From Aliirhizobium smilacinae (GTDB taxonomy: Bacteria; Pseudomonadota; Alphaproteobacteria; Rhizobiales; Rhizobiaceae): DNA of 64,000 nucleotides. The stretch lies in assembly GCF_006335145.1 (NCBI RefSeq), contig NZ_VDMN01000001.1, forward strand, positions 310,001 to 374,000, written 5' to 3'. Position numbers and translations under genes: made by a program. Positions within the stretch are counted from its first letter, which is position 1; every line of letters begins with the position of its first letter. The notes beneath the pieces are model-generated. The model was given only the letters and a program-made list of their open reading frames with translations. It had not been told where the DNA came from and did no database searches. Shown here piece after piece: positions 19,078 through 27,769 of the stretch.

Positions 19078-19597
19078 TCGCATCACCATCGGCGGCGGCC
19101 ATTTCCGGGCCGCCGGCCTTTTCTTCGGCACGAGCTTCATCTGCGACAGCATTCCTGTCGGCGACGCTGACATAGTTATCGAGCAGCCAGAGAGAAACTT
19201 CGGCAGCTTCCTTCTCATTTGTGAAGATGAAATTGCCGTTCAGGGTCGGCGCATCGAGGAATTCGGCAGAGAAACCCTTTGCATCCGGTAAAGGCAAGAT
19301 CCGCACGCGTCCCGGCTGAATCAGATGGCAGGCGTAGTGATTGCGCCGGTTGCGCATGAAGCCCGTCTTATCATCATGCAGACGAACGAAGACGTCGCCC
19401 TCTTTCGTAGCATGAAGACTGCGGATCGCCTCTTCGGGAAACGCGCGGCCAAATTCAAGGATTGCCGTTCCCACATCATGCTGCCCTTGGTCATCGTTCT
19501 TCCGGGCAATTCGCCTTATATAAAAAACGAGAATTAGAATCAGCGCGACGATCGTTATCCAGATGACAAGGGCACTCAAACTGCTTCTCCTAGGCAC
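19055..19597 (-). CDS. Membrane-anchored protein of unknown function
   Basis: 180 residues opening with GTG (no ATG is available near the N-terminus). A single transmembrane helix spans residues about 8-27 ([20 protein letters not shown]), followed by RRIARKN, so the rest is probably cytoplasmic. The soluble region has no recognisable catalytic motif. The C-terminal about 30 residues are acidic and Ala/Glu-rich. It follows the COG1562 gene in the same direction, 57 bp downstream. Function unknown. Confidence 0.7.
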   Translation of the reverse strand: MPRRSSLSALVIWITIVALILILVFYIRRIARKNDDQGQHDVGTAILEFGRAFPEEAIRSLHATKEGDVFVRLHDDKTGFMRNRRNHYACHLIQPGRVRILPLPDAKGFSAEFLDAPTLNGNFIFTNEKEAAEVSLWLLDNYVSVADRNAVADEARAEEKAGGPEMAAADGDATTPDRAN

Positions 19598-19654
19598 AGC
19601 AGGTGTTTGGGTTGCATAGTGCCTAGCGTGTGAGGCTTGCGCGAGTGTTGCCGA

Positions 19655-20509
19655 TCAGAGGCGACGAAGTATTGCCGCTTTCATCATCCGGATCTGGCGA
19701 CGCCATTGCGCCTGCTGCAGGCCGCCGGAAGTCGCGCGGGCGCCGATTTTTCTCGCAGCCTTCAAAACCTGTTCCGACAGCGCGACCGGCAGGAAAGCGG
19801 GAAAGAGCTGTGCCGGGATAGGGCCAGCGCGGCGCGCCTTTTCCAGATGGTCCAGCCCCAGTCCGGCAAAAGCCTCGATTGCTCCCGAAATACGCGCCTT
19901 GTCCTCGCCGGCAAGAAAGCTTTCACGATCGAGACCAGTTGCAGAGAGAATATCCAGGGGCACGTAGACCTGTCGCCGGCGGCTATGGATCGGCAGAAGC
20001 ATGAGCAAGCCGGCTATCGACTGCGCCACACCCGCATGTCCGGCGGCGTCGGCCGACTGCACAGCGGCCTGCGGAGACAAAACGAGACCCGCCAACTGGA
20101 TCAGCGCCGATGCGGTTTCGCCCGAATACCCCTCCAGCGCATGTCTGTCCGGCAGAGGGTCGTCGTAAAGATCGAAGATACGCGCTTCGGTCATGGCGAC
20201 CAGCGTCTGACGAGGCAGACGGTAACGATCTATGGTTTCCAGCAGCCCGACCGCCACCGGATTCCCCCCGGTATCACCTTCAGCGCTGCCTTCCAGCAGA
20301 TCTCGCCACCATTGCAGACGGATTTCACCGGGTAGTGGTTCGCGTACGACATCGCGAACACGGGCAATCTCGGCATTAAACGCATAAATAGCCGCGAGCG
20401 CGCCCCGCTTGTCCTCCGGCGACAGGAGACAGGCCAGATAGCGGTCGCGATCCGTCTCCCGCAGCATGGCGAGGCAAAGCGCAGCATTGTCGGAGGATGT
20501 GCCGGTCAT
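19655..20509 (-). CDS. COG1562 squalene/phytoene synthase-like protein, NDUFAF6 relative
   Basis: 284 residues with the all-helical trans-prenyltransferase fold (LACLLSPEDKRGALAAIYAF, then RLQWWRDLL, then RRRQVYVPLDIL). The Asp-rich motifs that bind diphosphate and magnesium in true squalene/phytoene synthases are not intact: the first reads NAEIARVRDV and the second has AQSIAGLLMLLPIH, with no D-x-x-x-D. It is therefore probably not an enzyme, like the mitochondrial complex I assembly factor NDUFAF6, its closest animal relative. The ATG at 20509 lies one base after the stop of the Mth938-type gene, so the two are coupled. Start chosen at MTGTSSDNA rather than the upstream 20554. Confidence 0.85.
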   Translation of the reverse strand: MTGTSSDNAALCLAMLRETDRDRYLACLLSPEDKRGALAAIYAFNAEIARVRDVVREPLPGEIRLQWWRDLLEGSAEGDTGGNPVAVGLLETIDRYRLPRQTLVAMTEARIFDLYDDPLPDRHALEGYSGETASALIQLAGLVLSPQAAVQSADAAGHAGVAQSIAGLLMLLPIHSRRRQVYVPLDILSATGLDRESFLAGEDKARISGAIEAFAGLGLDHLEKARRAGPIPAQLFPAFLPVALSEQVLKAARKIGARATSGGLQQAQWRRQIRMMKAAILRRL

Positions 20510-20510
20510 A

Positions 20511-20897
20511 TCAGACAGCAATGAGAGCGACCGCAACAGCGCGGGACTCGGCAAGCATGATGTTGAATGTGCGCACGGCGGCGCCGGTACTCATCGGATC
20601 GGAAGAAATGCCTTTCGCCTTCAGTGCAGCTTTCACGTCAGCGGGTATCGGCCTCAGATTTGCTCCGAAACCCACCAGCAGCACCTCGATTTCGGATGCT
20701 TCGGCCAGAACCTGCTCGAGAGAAGCGATAGTGAGGGCATCGCCCTCCTGCATATCCCAGCCATGAATGCCCGATGGCAGGCAGAGGATGGAGCCGCGAT
20801 GGGACATGTCGGCAAAACGAAAGCCGCCATTGCCATAGGCATCGATCGGCGCACGGCCCGGGAAATGGGCGTCTCGAATTTCGATGCCTTTCGCCAT
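20511..20897 (-). CDS. Mth938-like (DUF498) protein, NDUFAF3 relative
   Basis: 128 residues with the Mth938-domain pattern: FPGRAPIDAYGNGGFRFADM, then EVLLVGFGANLRPIP and a C-terminal GAAVRTFNIMLAESRAVAVA. The family includes the mitochondrial complex I assembly factor NDUFAF3. Its molecular function in bacteria is unknown. The ATG at 20897 has a GAAGGAAG site. It is one base from the NDUFAF6-like gene and follows yajC, a neighbourhood seen in other alphaproteobacteria, where secD/secF usually lies between yajC and this gene. Confidence 0.88.
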   Translation of the reverse strand: MAKGIEIRDAHFPGRAPIDAYGNGGFRFADMSHRGSILCLPSGIHGWDMQEGDALTIASLEQVLAEASEIEVLLVGFGANLRPIPADVKAALKAKGISSDPMSTGAAVRTFNIMLAESRAVAVALIAV

Positions 20898-20923
20898 GGG
20901 CTCGGCTTCCTTCCAGAATGATT

Positions 20924-20970
20924 TTGCCCGGATCCAGTCTCCGTCGAGCCGACGAAAACGATCCGGGCAA
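20924..20970. repeat. Structured inverted repeat between yajC and the Mth938-type gene
   Basis: Perfect 11-bp arms TTGCCCGGATC (20924-20934) and GATCCGGGCAA (20960-20970) enclose a second hairpin CGTCG-AGC-CGACG (20942-20954). A further CCGGC/GCCGG pair lies between this element and the yajC stop codon. No T tract follows on either strand, so it is not a standard terminator. Confidence 0.7.
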
Positions 20971-21010
20971 CCGTGTACCCGGCCTGATAACAAGCCGGTG
21001 AAATCTACCG

Positions 21011-21364
21011 TTACTTGGAAGGGATTTCGGTCTTGACCGGTTCGCCCTTGACCTTCACTTCGGCGATATAAGTGCGCATTGCACGAACCTTGACGCCTTC
21101 GGCGATCTCGATTTCGAGCTCGTTATCGTCGATGACCTTGCTCACCTTGCCCATCAGGCCGCCACCGAGAACCACCTGGTCACCACGACGGACAGCGTTC
21201 AGCGTTTCCTGGCGCTTCTTGGCCTGGGCGCGCTGCGGACGGATGAGGAAGAAATACCACACCACCATCAGGGGTGCGAAAAGCATGACCATCTGGAGGA
21301 TGGAATCAGTGCCCGAGGGGGCTGCTGCGCCACTCGCCTGGGCGAATGCTTCGGTAATAAACAT
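21011..21364 (-). CDS. yajC: Sec translocon accessory subunit YajC
   Basis: 117-residue single-pass inner-membrane protein that associates with SecDF and SecYEG. After a short periplasmic Ala/Ser-rich N-terminus, the helix MVMLFAPLMVVWYFFLIRPQ ends in the diagnostic RPQRAQAKKRQ, followed by the cytoplasmic domain (LNAVRRGDQVVLGGGLMGKV). The ATG at 21364 has an AGGAGTTT site; the frame extends to 21457 but without similarity. secDF, its usual downstream partner, is not present in the next 113 bp. Transcribed divergently from the DUF815 gene. Confidence 0.95.
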   Translation of the reverse strand: MFITEAFAQASGAAAPSGTDSILQMVMLFAPLMVVWYFFLIRPQRAQAKKRQETLNAVRRGDQVVLGGGLMGKVSKVIDDNELEIEIAEGVKVRAMRTYIAEVKVKGEPVKTEIPSK

Positions 21365-21550
21365 CGAGAAACTCCTAAAACTATCGGAGACTCCCCGCCC
21401 CCGTTCAAGCCGCCGGAATATAGTTGCGATGGCCCGGAATGCAACAGAAAGCGGCACTTGGCCGTACCGAATCCACGGCTCAACGCCTTTCTATGCAATG
21501 ACGAGCGTGTTACCCGGCCTGAAACCACGAAGAAAAGAAAGGGAAGCGTG

Positions 21551-22423
21551 ATGAGCGACGACATAAACGCGCAGGTGCTTGCCGAAATCCGGCGCCTTGC
21601 AGATGCGGTCGAGCGTCTCGCGGGACCGCCGCCTGCCGTCAACGACTGGAATGCTGCCGACTGTTTCGTCTGGGTGCCGGCAAACCTGAAGCTTCAGCCG
21701 GTGCCGCGACCGAACCGCATAGCCCTCACGCTGATCCGCGGCGTGGATCATGTCCGCGACATCCTGCACGAAAACACGCTCCGTTTCGCCGAGGGGTATC
21801 CGGCAAACAATGTCCTGCTCTGGGGCGCGCGCGGTATGGGGAAATCGTCTCTGGTCAAGGCTGTCCATGAGGACGTGCGTTCAGTAACCGGCGTCTCGCT
21901 GAAGCTTGTGGAGGTCCATCGCGAGGATATCGCCTCGCTGCCCGGCCTGCTGGATATCCTCAAATCGTCGGCGCAACGTGTCATTCTCTTCTGCGACGAC
22001 CTGTCCTTCGACCATGACGACACCGCATACAAGTCGCTCAAGGCCGCGCTCGACGGCGGCATCGAAGGGCGGCCGGACAATGTCCTGTTTTATGCGACGT
22101 CCAACCGTCGTCACCTCCTGCCCCGCAACATGATGGAGAACGAGCAGTCGACGGCCATCAATCCATCCGAAGCCGTCGAGGAAAAGGTCTCTCTTTCCGA
22201 TCGTTTCGGCCTTTGGCTCGGCTTCCACAAATGCAGCCAGGACGACTATCTGGCGATGATCGACGGTTATGCGACGCATTTCGAGCTTGGTCTCGATCAG
22301 TCAACACTGCATGCGCAGGCGCTCGAATGGGCGACCACGCGCGGCGGCCGCTCCGGCCGCGTCGCATGGCAATATATCCAGGATCTCGCCGGCCGAATGC
22401 GCAAGCCACTGGATCGCATCTGA
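21551..22423 (+). CDS. DUF815 AAA-type ATPase
   Basis: 290 residues. Walker A is WGARGMGKSSLVKAV (residues about 98-112), Walker B VILFCDDLSF (about 150), and an Asn/Arg sensor region VLFYATSNRRHLLP follows, typical of DUF815, a family of DnaA/ClpX-like AAA proteins with no established role. The first 30 residues form an amphipathic helix (EIRRLADAVERLA). The ATG at 21551 follows GGGAAGCG. A symmetric terminator lies downstream. Confidence 0.88.
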   Translation: MSDDINAQVLAEIRRLADAVERLAGPPPAVNDWNAADCFVWVPANLKLQPVPRPNRIALTLIRGVDHVRDILHENTLRFAEGYPANNVLLWGARGMGKSSLVKAVHEDVRSVTGVSLKLVEVHREDIASLPGLLDILKSSAQRVILFCDDLSFDHDDTAYKSLKAALDGGIEGRPDNVLFYATSNRRHLLPRNMMENEQSTAINPSEAVEEKVSLSDRFGLWLGFHKCSQDDYLAMIDGYATHFELGLDQSTLHAQALEWATTRGGRSGRVAWQYIQDLAGRMRKPLDRI

Positions 22424-22445
22424 GAATAACCTACTGCAAGACGCA

Positions 22446-22474
22446 AAAAAGCCCGGCACTGCCGGGCTTTTTCG
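22446..22474. terminator. Bidirectional terminator
   Basis: AAAAAAGCCCGGCA/TGCCGGGCTTTTTCG. T tracts exist on both strands, serving the DUF815 gene and the convergent LytM gene. Confidence 0.92.
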
Positions 22475-22497
22475 TTGTCCCCTTGAAACGCACTACA

Positions 22498-24060
22498 TTA
22501 CTCAAGGAAAGTATTCGGATTGACCGGGGTGGCGTCCTTGCGCACCTCAAAGTGAACCTGTGGGCGCTGCGCGTCGCCGCTCATGCCGGACGCTGCAAGC
22601 GTCTGGCCACGGGTGACCTTCTGGCCGCGGGTAACGTTGATCGCGCTGGCATGGCCGTAAACGGTGACCTTGCCGTCGTCGTGGCGCACGAGAACGGTGT
22701 TGCCAAGCTGCTTCAGACCGTTGCCGGCATAGATGACGACGCCGTTTTCAGCAGCCTTGATCGGCGTGCCTTCCGGGACCGAGATGTCGATGCCATCGTT
22801 GCGGCTGCCGTTGACGTTCGATCCGTAGCCGGCGATCACTGCGCCGTTGACCGGCCAGCGATACTTGTCGATGCCCGTGGACTGCGGAGCCACGGACGCC
22901 ATGTCGGACTTCTTCTCGACTTCGCTCAGGGATGCATTTTCCGCAGCCGCCGGCTTTGAAGGCGAAGCAACTGCAGGCTCGACCTTGGCCACAGCTGGCT
23001 GCGGCGCTGCAGCCTTCGGCGCTGCCGGCATCTGCTCGGCAGGCTTCTGCGGAACAGATGCAGTACGCACAGGATCCGTTGCCGCACCAGCGTTTGCGAC
23101 CTTCAGCGTCTGGCCGATGCGGACGGTGCCGTCGGTCATGCCGTTTGCCGCTTTCAGCACATCGACGGAAGTGCCGGTTTCCCGGGCAATTTTCGTCAGC
23201 GTATCGCCGGGCTTAACCGTATATGTGCCGCCGAGCGGCTTGCCACCGGGAGGCGTGAGCTTGCCCGGTTCGGCGAACGACTTGTCGCGCGACGGCAGGA
23301 CCGCAAGCTTCTGCTCGGACTGATTGCCCGGTGCAGGTGCATTTTTCTGGAGATCGATATCGCCGGCTGCCGTCTTGGCGGAATTGCGTGCAGGACCGAA
23401 AGTCGGAATGACGACCGACTGGCCGGCAGCGAGCGCGCCGCCATTGGCCCGAAGGATTTCTTTTTCCGGAACGCCATAACGGTTTGCAAGCGTCTTTGCC
23501 GTTTCGCCCGGCTTCAGAGTGATGCGCGGCGCATTGACGGTCGACCAGCCGGACATCGGCTTGACCGTACCGGTGGTCAACTCGTCTGCATTCCGAGCAG
23601 GCGCTTGTGCAAGCGGACGGTTTCCAGACTGCTGTTGCGGGAAAGGCTGCGCCATGGCCTGCTGACGCATCTGCTGACCGGAACCCGAAACAGGCGGAAG
23701 CTCACCCGGAGCGGAAAGCTCGGAACGCTGAACGCTGGAGGGAGCCGAAGCTACGCGCGCCGGAGACGAATAACCGCCCGAAGCCGGATAAGGCTGCGCC
23801 GAAGCAACGTTATTCGAACCGTATTGCGGCTGCATGCCCTGGGATGACGAAACATCTCCACGCGGAACAGGCGCCTGACCGTATGCACCACCACCCTGCC
23901 GCTGCGGGATGGATGCCGTGGTCATGTTGTCCGTACCGTCGAACAGACCGGAAAAACGCGTGGCGTCCGAGCTGCAGCCCGTCGCAGCACTGGCCAGCAA
24001 GGCTGCCGCTGCGAACTTTACAACGGATGTACCGAACTTGGATGAACTCTTAAAACGCAT
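22498..24060 (-). CDS. LysM/LytM lipoprotein with degenerate M23 domain (NlpD/DipM-like)
   Basis: 520 residues: a signal peptide with lipobox AATGC (Cys29), a long Gln/Pro/Ser-rich linker, LysM 1 at about 175-216 (LKPGETAKTLANRYGVPEKE), LysM 2 at about 280-322 (YTVKPGDTLTKIARETGTS) and an M23 domain at about 400-518. Two zinc ligands of active M23 peptidases are replaced: the H-x-G-x-D motif reads NDGID and the H-x-H motif reads QVH. The domain is therefore likely non-catalytic, as in NlpD and EnvC, which activate amidases during septal peptidoglycan splitting. LysM domains bind peptidoglycan. It follows the surE-pcm pair, as nlpD does in many proteobacteria, which supports this reading. Confidence 0.88.
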   Translation of the reverse strand: MRFKSSSKFGTSVVKFAAAALLASAATGCSSDATRFSGLFDGTDNMTTASIPQRQGGGAYGQAPVPRGDVSSSQGMQPQYGSNNVASAQPYPASGGYSSPARVASAPSSVQRSELSAPGELPPVSGSGQQMRQQAMAQPFPQQQSGNRPLAQAPARNADELTTGTVKPMSGWSTVNAPRITLKPGETAKTLANRYGVPEKEILRANGGALAAGQSVVIPTFGPARNSAKTAAGDIDLQKNAPAPGNQSEQKLAVLPSRDKSFAEPGKLTPPGGKPLGGTYTVKPGDTLTKIARETGTSVDVLKAANGMTDGTVRIGQTLKVANAGAATDPVRTASVPQKPAEQMPAAPKAAAPQPAVAKVEPAVASPSKPAAAENASLSEVEKKSDMASVAPQSTGIDKYRWPVNGAVIAGYGSNVNGSRNDGIDISVPEGTPIKAAENGVVIYAGNGLKQLGNTVLVRHDDGKVTVYGHASAINVTRGQKVTRGQTLAASGMSGDAQRPQVHFEVRKDATPVNPNTFLE

Positions 24061-24183
24061 TGACTCGACCTACTCATGACGCAACCATCATGAGAGTCAT
24101 TAAAGCCTGTTAGTCTTACTGGCAGGTTAAGGCACCGCACCAAAAGTCGGTATTTTGTCAAATTGCTAACCATGCCCGACGCG

Positions 24184-24837
24184 TCAGAGGGCGACGGCGA
24201 TATGCGGAACCATTGGGAGATAGGGAGCCGGGAAGAGATCTTCCCGCTCGAATCGGCTGCCGGTTTTCGTCAGGCGCGTCATTAGACATGTCTCGTCGTC
24301 GATGATCAACGGCGCGATCATCGAACCGCCATGGGTCAGCTGATCGGCATAGAAACGCGGCAATGTCGTAAAGGCGGCGGTGACCAGAATGCGGTCGAAC
24401 GTGCCCTCACCCGGCTGGCCGTTGCTGCCATCGGCCTGCCTGATGATGACGTTGCGAAGACCGAGCGCGTCCATCCGGGCATTGGCGGCCGTGACCAGTG
24501 TGCGATACCGCTCGACAGTGGTGACCCGTTCAGCAATCCGTCCCATCACAGCAGCGGTAAAACCGCTACCTGTGCCGATTTCGAGCACGCGATGGCCGGG
24601 CTTTACCTGCAGGCGATGCAGAAGGCGAACAGCGAGGTCGGCACCTTCCATGAACGCGCCGCAGTCGATCGGAATCGTGCGACTGGAATAAGCCTCCTCG
24701 GCAAGCGGGGCCGGCACGAACTGGGAGCGGGGCGTCTGTTCCACGGCGGTCAGAAGGTCGAGATCGGAAATGCCTTCGGCACGAAGCCGCAAGACCAACG
24801 CAGCAAAACCTTCCTTCTCGACCATTCCGGTTTTCAA
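24184..24837 (-). CDS. pcm: Protein-L-isoaspartate O-methyltransferase
   Basis: 217 residues. It methylates isoaspartyl residues formed by protein ageing, using S-adenosylmethionine. Motif [27 protein letters not shown] upstream of it (the usual Q-T-I-S-Q-P-Y-I motif is changed here), and [13 protein letters not shown] fit the family. The frame opens at TTG (24837), which overlaps the surE stop by 4 bp and has GGAG 7 nt upstream; the ATG at 24825 is the alternative. Forms the classic surE-pcm-nlpD block with its neighbours. Confidence 0.88.
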   Translation of the reverse strand: MKTGMVEKEGFAALVLRLRAEGISDLDLLTAVEQTPRSQFVPAPLAEEAYSSRTIPIDCGAFMEGADLAVRLLHRLQVKPGHRVLEIGTGSGFTAAVMGRIAERVTTVERYRTLVTAANARMDALGLRNVIIRQADGSNGQPGEGTFDRILVTAAFTTLPRFYADQLTHGGSMIAPLIIDDETCLMTRLTKTGSRFEREDLFPAPYLPMVPHIAVAL

Positions 24838-25604
24838 GCGTCGACTCCGAATCCCAATGCCGATGCAAGGCGATCTTGAACCGAATAGTCGGTCAGGTCC
24901 AGCTTCAGCGGCGTCACGGAAATCTTGTTCTGCTTGAGTGCCTGGATATCCGTTCCATCACGGAAATTACCCTTCCGCTCGGAAAATTTCAGCCAGTAAT
25001 AAGGACGGCCGCGGCCATCCTCGCGCGCATCGATCAAAAGGCCGAAATCGAGCTTGCCCTGCGAAGTGACCTCGATGCCCTGCACTTCTTCCGGAGCGCA
25101 ATGCGGGAAATTGACGATGAGGAACGTTCCATCCGGAAGCTCGACCTCGATCAGTTTGCGCAGCAGATCCGACGCGTACGCCTCGGTCACGTCCCAGGGC
25201 GTGAAACGGCCATTCTCCTTGCGAGCAGCCTGGCTGAGCGCGATCGATCGAACACCCTGAAGCGTGCCTTCGATCGCGCCTGCAACGGTACCGGAATAGG
25301 TAATGTCATCGGCCATGTTGCCGCCGTCGTTGACGCCCGACAGAACGAGATCGGGCTTGCCGCCCATGATCTCGCTGATCGCCATGATGACGCAATCCGT
25401 CGGCGTGCCGCGCAGCGCATAACGTTTATCGTCGATCTTCCTCAGCCGCAGCGGTTCCGAAAGCGTCAGCGAATGCGCCAGACCACTCTGGTCCGTCTCC
25501 GGCGCAACGATCCAGACGTCGTCGGTCAGTGTCCTTGCGATCCGTTCCAGAACCGCAAGGCCTTCCGCGTGGATGCCGTCGTCGTTGGTGAGGAGAATGC
25601 GCAT
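24834..25604 (-). CDS. surE: 5'/3'-nucleotidase SurE
   Basis: 256-residue metal-dependent nucleoside monophosphate phosphatase linked to stationary-phase survival. The N-terminus [16 protein letters not shown] carries the two metal-binding Asp; [15 protein letters not shown] holds the catalytic site, and [20 protein letters not shown] and [10 protein letters not shown] complete the family pattern. The ATG at 25604 was chosen because it starts the conserved [10 protein letters not shown]; the longer frame to 25724 overlaps serS. Start lies 11 bp after the serS stop. Confidence 0.96.
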   Translation of the reverse strand: MRILLTNDDGIHAEGLAVLERIARTLTDDVWIVAPETDQSGLAHSLTLSEPLRLRKIDDKRYALRGTPTDCVIMAISEIMGGKPDLVLSGVNDGGNMADDITYSGTVAGAIEGTLQGVRSIALSQAARKENGRFTPWDVTEAYASDLLRKLIEVELPDGTFLIVNFPHCAPEEVQGIEVTSQGKLDFGLLIDAREDGRGRPYYWLKFSERKGNFRDGTDIQALKQNKISVTPLKLDLTDYSVQDRLASALGFGVDA

Positions 25605-25615
25605 CCGATCTGTCC

Positions 25616-26896
25616 TTATGCCTTTTCGATTTTCGTCAGGCCGCCCATGTAGGGCAAGAGCGCATCCGGAATTGTGACCGAACCGTCTTCGTTCAGGTAA
25701 TTTTCCAGAACCGCGATCATGCAACGGCCGACAGCCGTGCCGGAACCGTTGAGCGTATGAACGAAACGCAGCGCCTTCTCGTCCTTGACGCGATGACGGG
25801 CGTTCATCCGGCGCGCCTGGAAATCGCCGCAGACCGAGCAGGACGATATTTCGCGGTAAGCATCCTGCCCCGGCAGCCAGACCTCGATGTCATAGGTCTT
25901 GCGGGCGCTGAAGCCCATGTCGCCGGTGCACAGCGTCATGGTGCGGAAATGCAGGCCGAGTCGCTTCAAGACGTTCTCGGCGCATTCCGTCATGCGCTCG
26001 TGCTCGGCAACCGCGCTCTCGGCATCGGTGATCGATACCAGTTCGCATTTCCAGAACTGGTGCTGGCGCAGCATGCCGCGCGTATCGCGCCCGGCAGAAC
26101 CGGCTTCCGAGCGGAACGACGGCGTCAGCGCGGTAAAGCGAAGCGGCAGCTTTTCCTGATCGAGGATTTCACCCGAAACGAGGTTGGTCAGCGTCACTTC
26201 GGCCGTGGGGATGAGGTAACGGCCGTCGGTCGTCTTGAACAGGTCTTCCTCGAACTTCGGCAACTGGCCGGTGCCGAACATCGCCTCGGCCTTCACCATC
26301 AACGGCGAAGAGACTTCCGTATAACCATGCTCCATCGTGTGCATGTCGAGCATGAACTGGCCGAGCGCGCGTTCCAGACGGGCGAGCTGGCTGGTCAGCA
26401 CCGTGAAGCGCGAACCTGAAAGTTTTGCGGCGCGGTCGAAATCCATATAGCCGAGCGCTTCGCCGATTTCGAAATGCTCCTTGGCCGGATGGTTCCAGCG
26501 CGGCTTCTCGCCAAAAACGCGAGCGACGACATTGTCATGCTCGTCCTTGCCGACCGGCACGTCATCGAAGGGGATATTGGGAAGGCGCGACAGGACATCA
26601 TCGAGAGCGGCGATCGCCTCGCGCTCCTCCTGCTCGGCGGCAGGCATGGTGTCCTTGATCTGTGCAACTTCGGCCTTGAGCTTTTCCGCCAGTTCAAGGT
26701 TCTTCTGCCCCATGGCGGCGCCGATCTCCTTGGAGGCGGCGTTGCGGCGGGACTGCATGTCCTGGAGCCTCTGGATCACATTGCGGCGGCGTTCATCCAT
26801 CGCCACGAGTTCAGCTGCAATAGGCACGGCGCCGCGCTTTTTCAGCGCCTCGTCGAGAGCCTGTTCGTTTTCACGAATCCATTTGATATCGAGCAT
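25616..26896 (-). CDS. serS: Seryl-tRNA synthetase
   Basis: 426-residue class II synthetase. The N-terminal antiparallel coiled coil that binds tRNA-Ser covers about 30-100 ([12 protein letters not shown] region). Motif 2 is [21 protein letters not shown] (FRSEAG core) and motif 3 is [27 protein letters not shown] marks the serine pocket. Length and start (ATG at 26896) are normal. Located between tatC and surE on the same strand. Confidence 0.97.
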   Translation of the reverse strand: MLDIKWIRENEQALDEALKKRGAVPIAAELVAMDERRRNVIQRLQDMQSRRNAASKEIGAAMGQKNLELAEKLKAEVAQIKDTMPAAEQEEREAIAALDDVLSRLPNIPFDDVPVGKDEHDNVVARVFGEKPRWNHPAKEHFEIGEALGYMDFDRAAKLSGSRFTVLTSQLARLERALGQFMLDMHTMEHGYTEVSSPLMVKAEAMFGTGQLPKFEEDLFKTTDGRYLIPTAEVTLTNLVSGEILDQEKLPLRFTALTPSFRSEAGSAGRDTRGMLRQHQFWKCELVSITDAESAVAEHERMTECAENVLKRLGLHFRTMTLCTGDMGFSARKTYDIEVWLPGQDAYREISSCSVCGDFQARRMNARHRVKDEKALRFVHTLNGSGTAVGRCMIAVLENYLNEDGSVTIPDALLPYMGGLTKIEKA

Positions 26897-26947
26897 AATT
26901 CCTAGCCTTCAACGCGAGATGCCGCGCGCATCAGGCCAGGAAAATCC

Positions 26948-27769
26948 TCAAGCCTTCTCGGTCTCGGCGACGTCCGAGGAGGATTCTTCGGTCTCAGAAT
27001 CCTCTTTGCGTTTGCGCTCGACGAGTCGCGCGGCGTAGATGGAAATCTCGTAGAGAAGGATGGTCGGTATGGCAAGACCGATCTGGGACATCGGATCCGG
27101 CGGTGTCAGGATCGCCGCGGCGATGAATGCGATAACGATCGCATACTTGCGCTTTTCCCTCAGCCAGTCGCTTGTCAGAAGGCCGACACGGGCGAGCAGC
27201 GTGGTGACCACAGGCAACTGGAACACCAGCCCGAAGGACAGGACCAGCGTCATGATCAGGCTCAGATATTCCGACACGCGCGGCAGAAGCGAAATGCCGA
27301 CTTCACCTTCGGTCGGCGCCTGCTGCATGGCAAGGAAGAACCACATGACCATCGGAGTGAAGAAGAAATAGACCAGCGCGCCACCCAGAAGAAACAGGAT
27401 CGGGGACGCAATCAGGAACGGCAGGAAGGCCGAGCGCTCGTTCTTGTAGAGGCCGGGTGCGACGAACTTGTAGATCTGCGAGGCGATCACCGGAAACGCG
27501 ATCACCAGCGCGCCGAACATCGCAACCTTCACCTGGGTGAAGAAGAATTCCTGCGGCGCTGTGTAGATGAGTTCGGACTTGGCAATATCCAGTCCCGCCC
27601 AGATGACAGCCCATTTATAGGGAATGACGAGCAGGTTGAAGAGCTGCTTGGCAAAGAAGAAACAGACGACGAAGGCGACAAAGAACGCGCCAATCGACCA
27701 CATCAGGCGGGTGCGGAGCTCCATCAGATGTTCGATGAGCGGCTGCGGCTTGTCCTGGTAGTCGCTCAT
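26948..27769 (-). CDS. tatC: Twin-arginine translocase subunit TatC
   Basis: 273-residue polytopic receptor for twin-arginine signal peptides. N-terminal PLIEHLMELRTRL with the conserved Glu, six hydrophobic helices, and the conserved periplasmic FFFTPMVMWFFL and the GLVFQLPVV segments are visible. The C-terminal about 25 residues are charged (ERKRKEDSETEESS). The ATG overlaps the tatB stop (ATGA-type 4-bp overlap). A Tat substrate candidate in the window is the CpdB protein at 60485. Confidence 0.96.
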   Translation of the reverse strand: MSDYQDKPQPLIEHLMELRTRLMWSIGAFFVAFVVCFFFAKQLFNLLVIPYKWAVIWAGLDIAKSELIYTAPQEFFFTQVKVAMFGALVIAFPVIASQIYKFVAPGLYKNERSAFLPFLIASPILFLLGGALVYFFFTPMVMWFFLAMQQAPTEGEVGISLLPRVSEYLSLIMTLVLSFGLVFQLPVVTTLLARVGLLTSDWLREKRKYAIVIAFIAAAILTPPDPMSQIGLAIPTILLYEISIYAARLVERKRKEDSETEESSSDVAETEKA

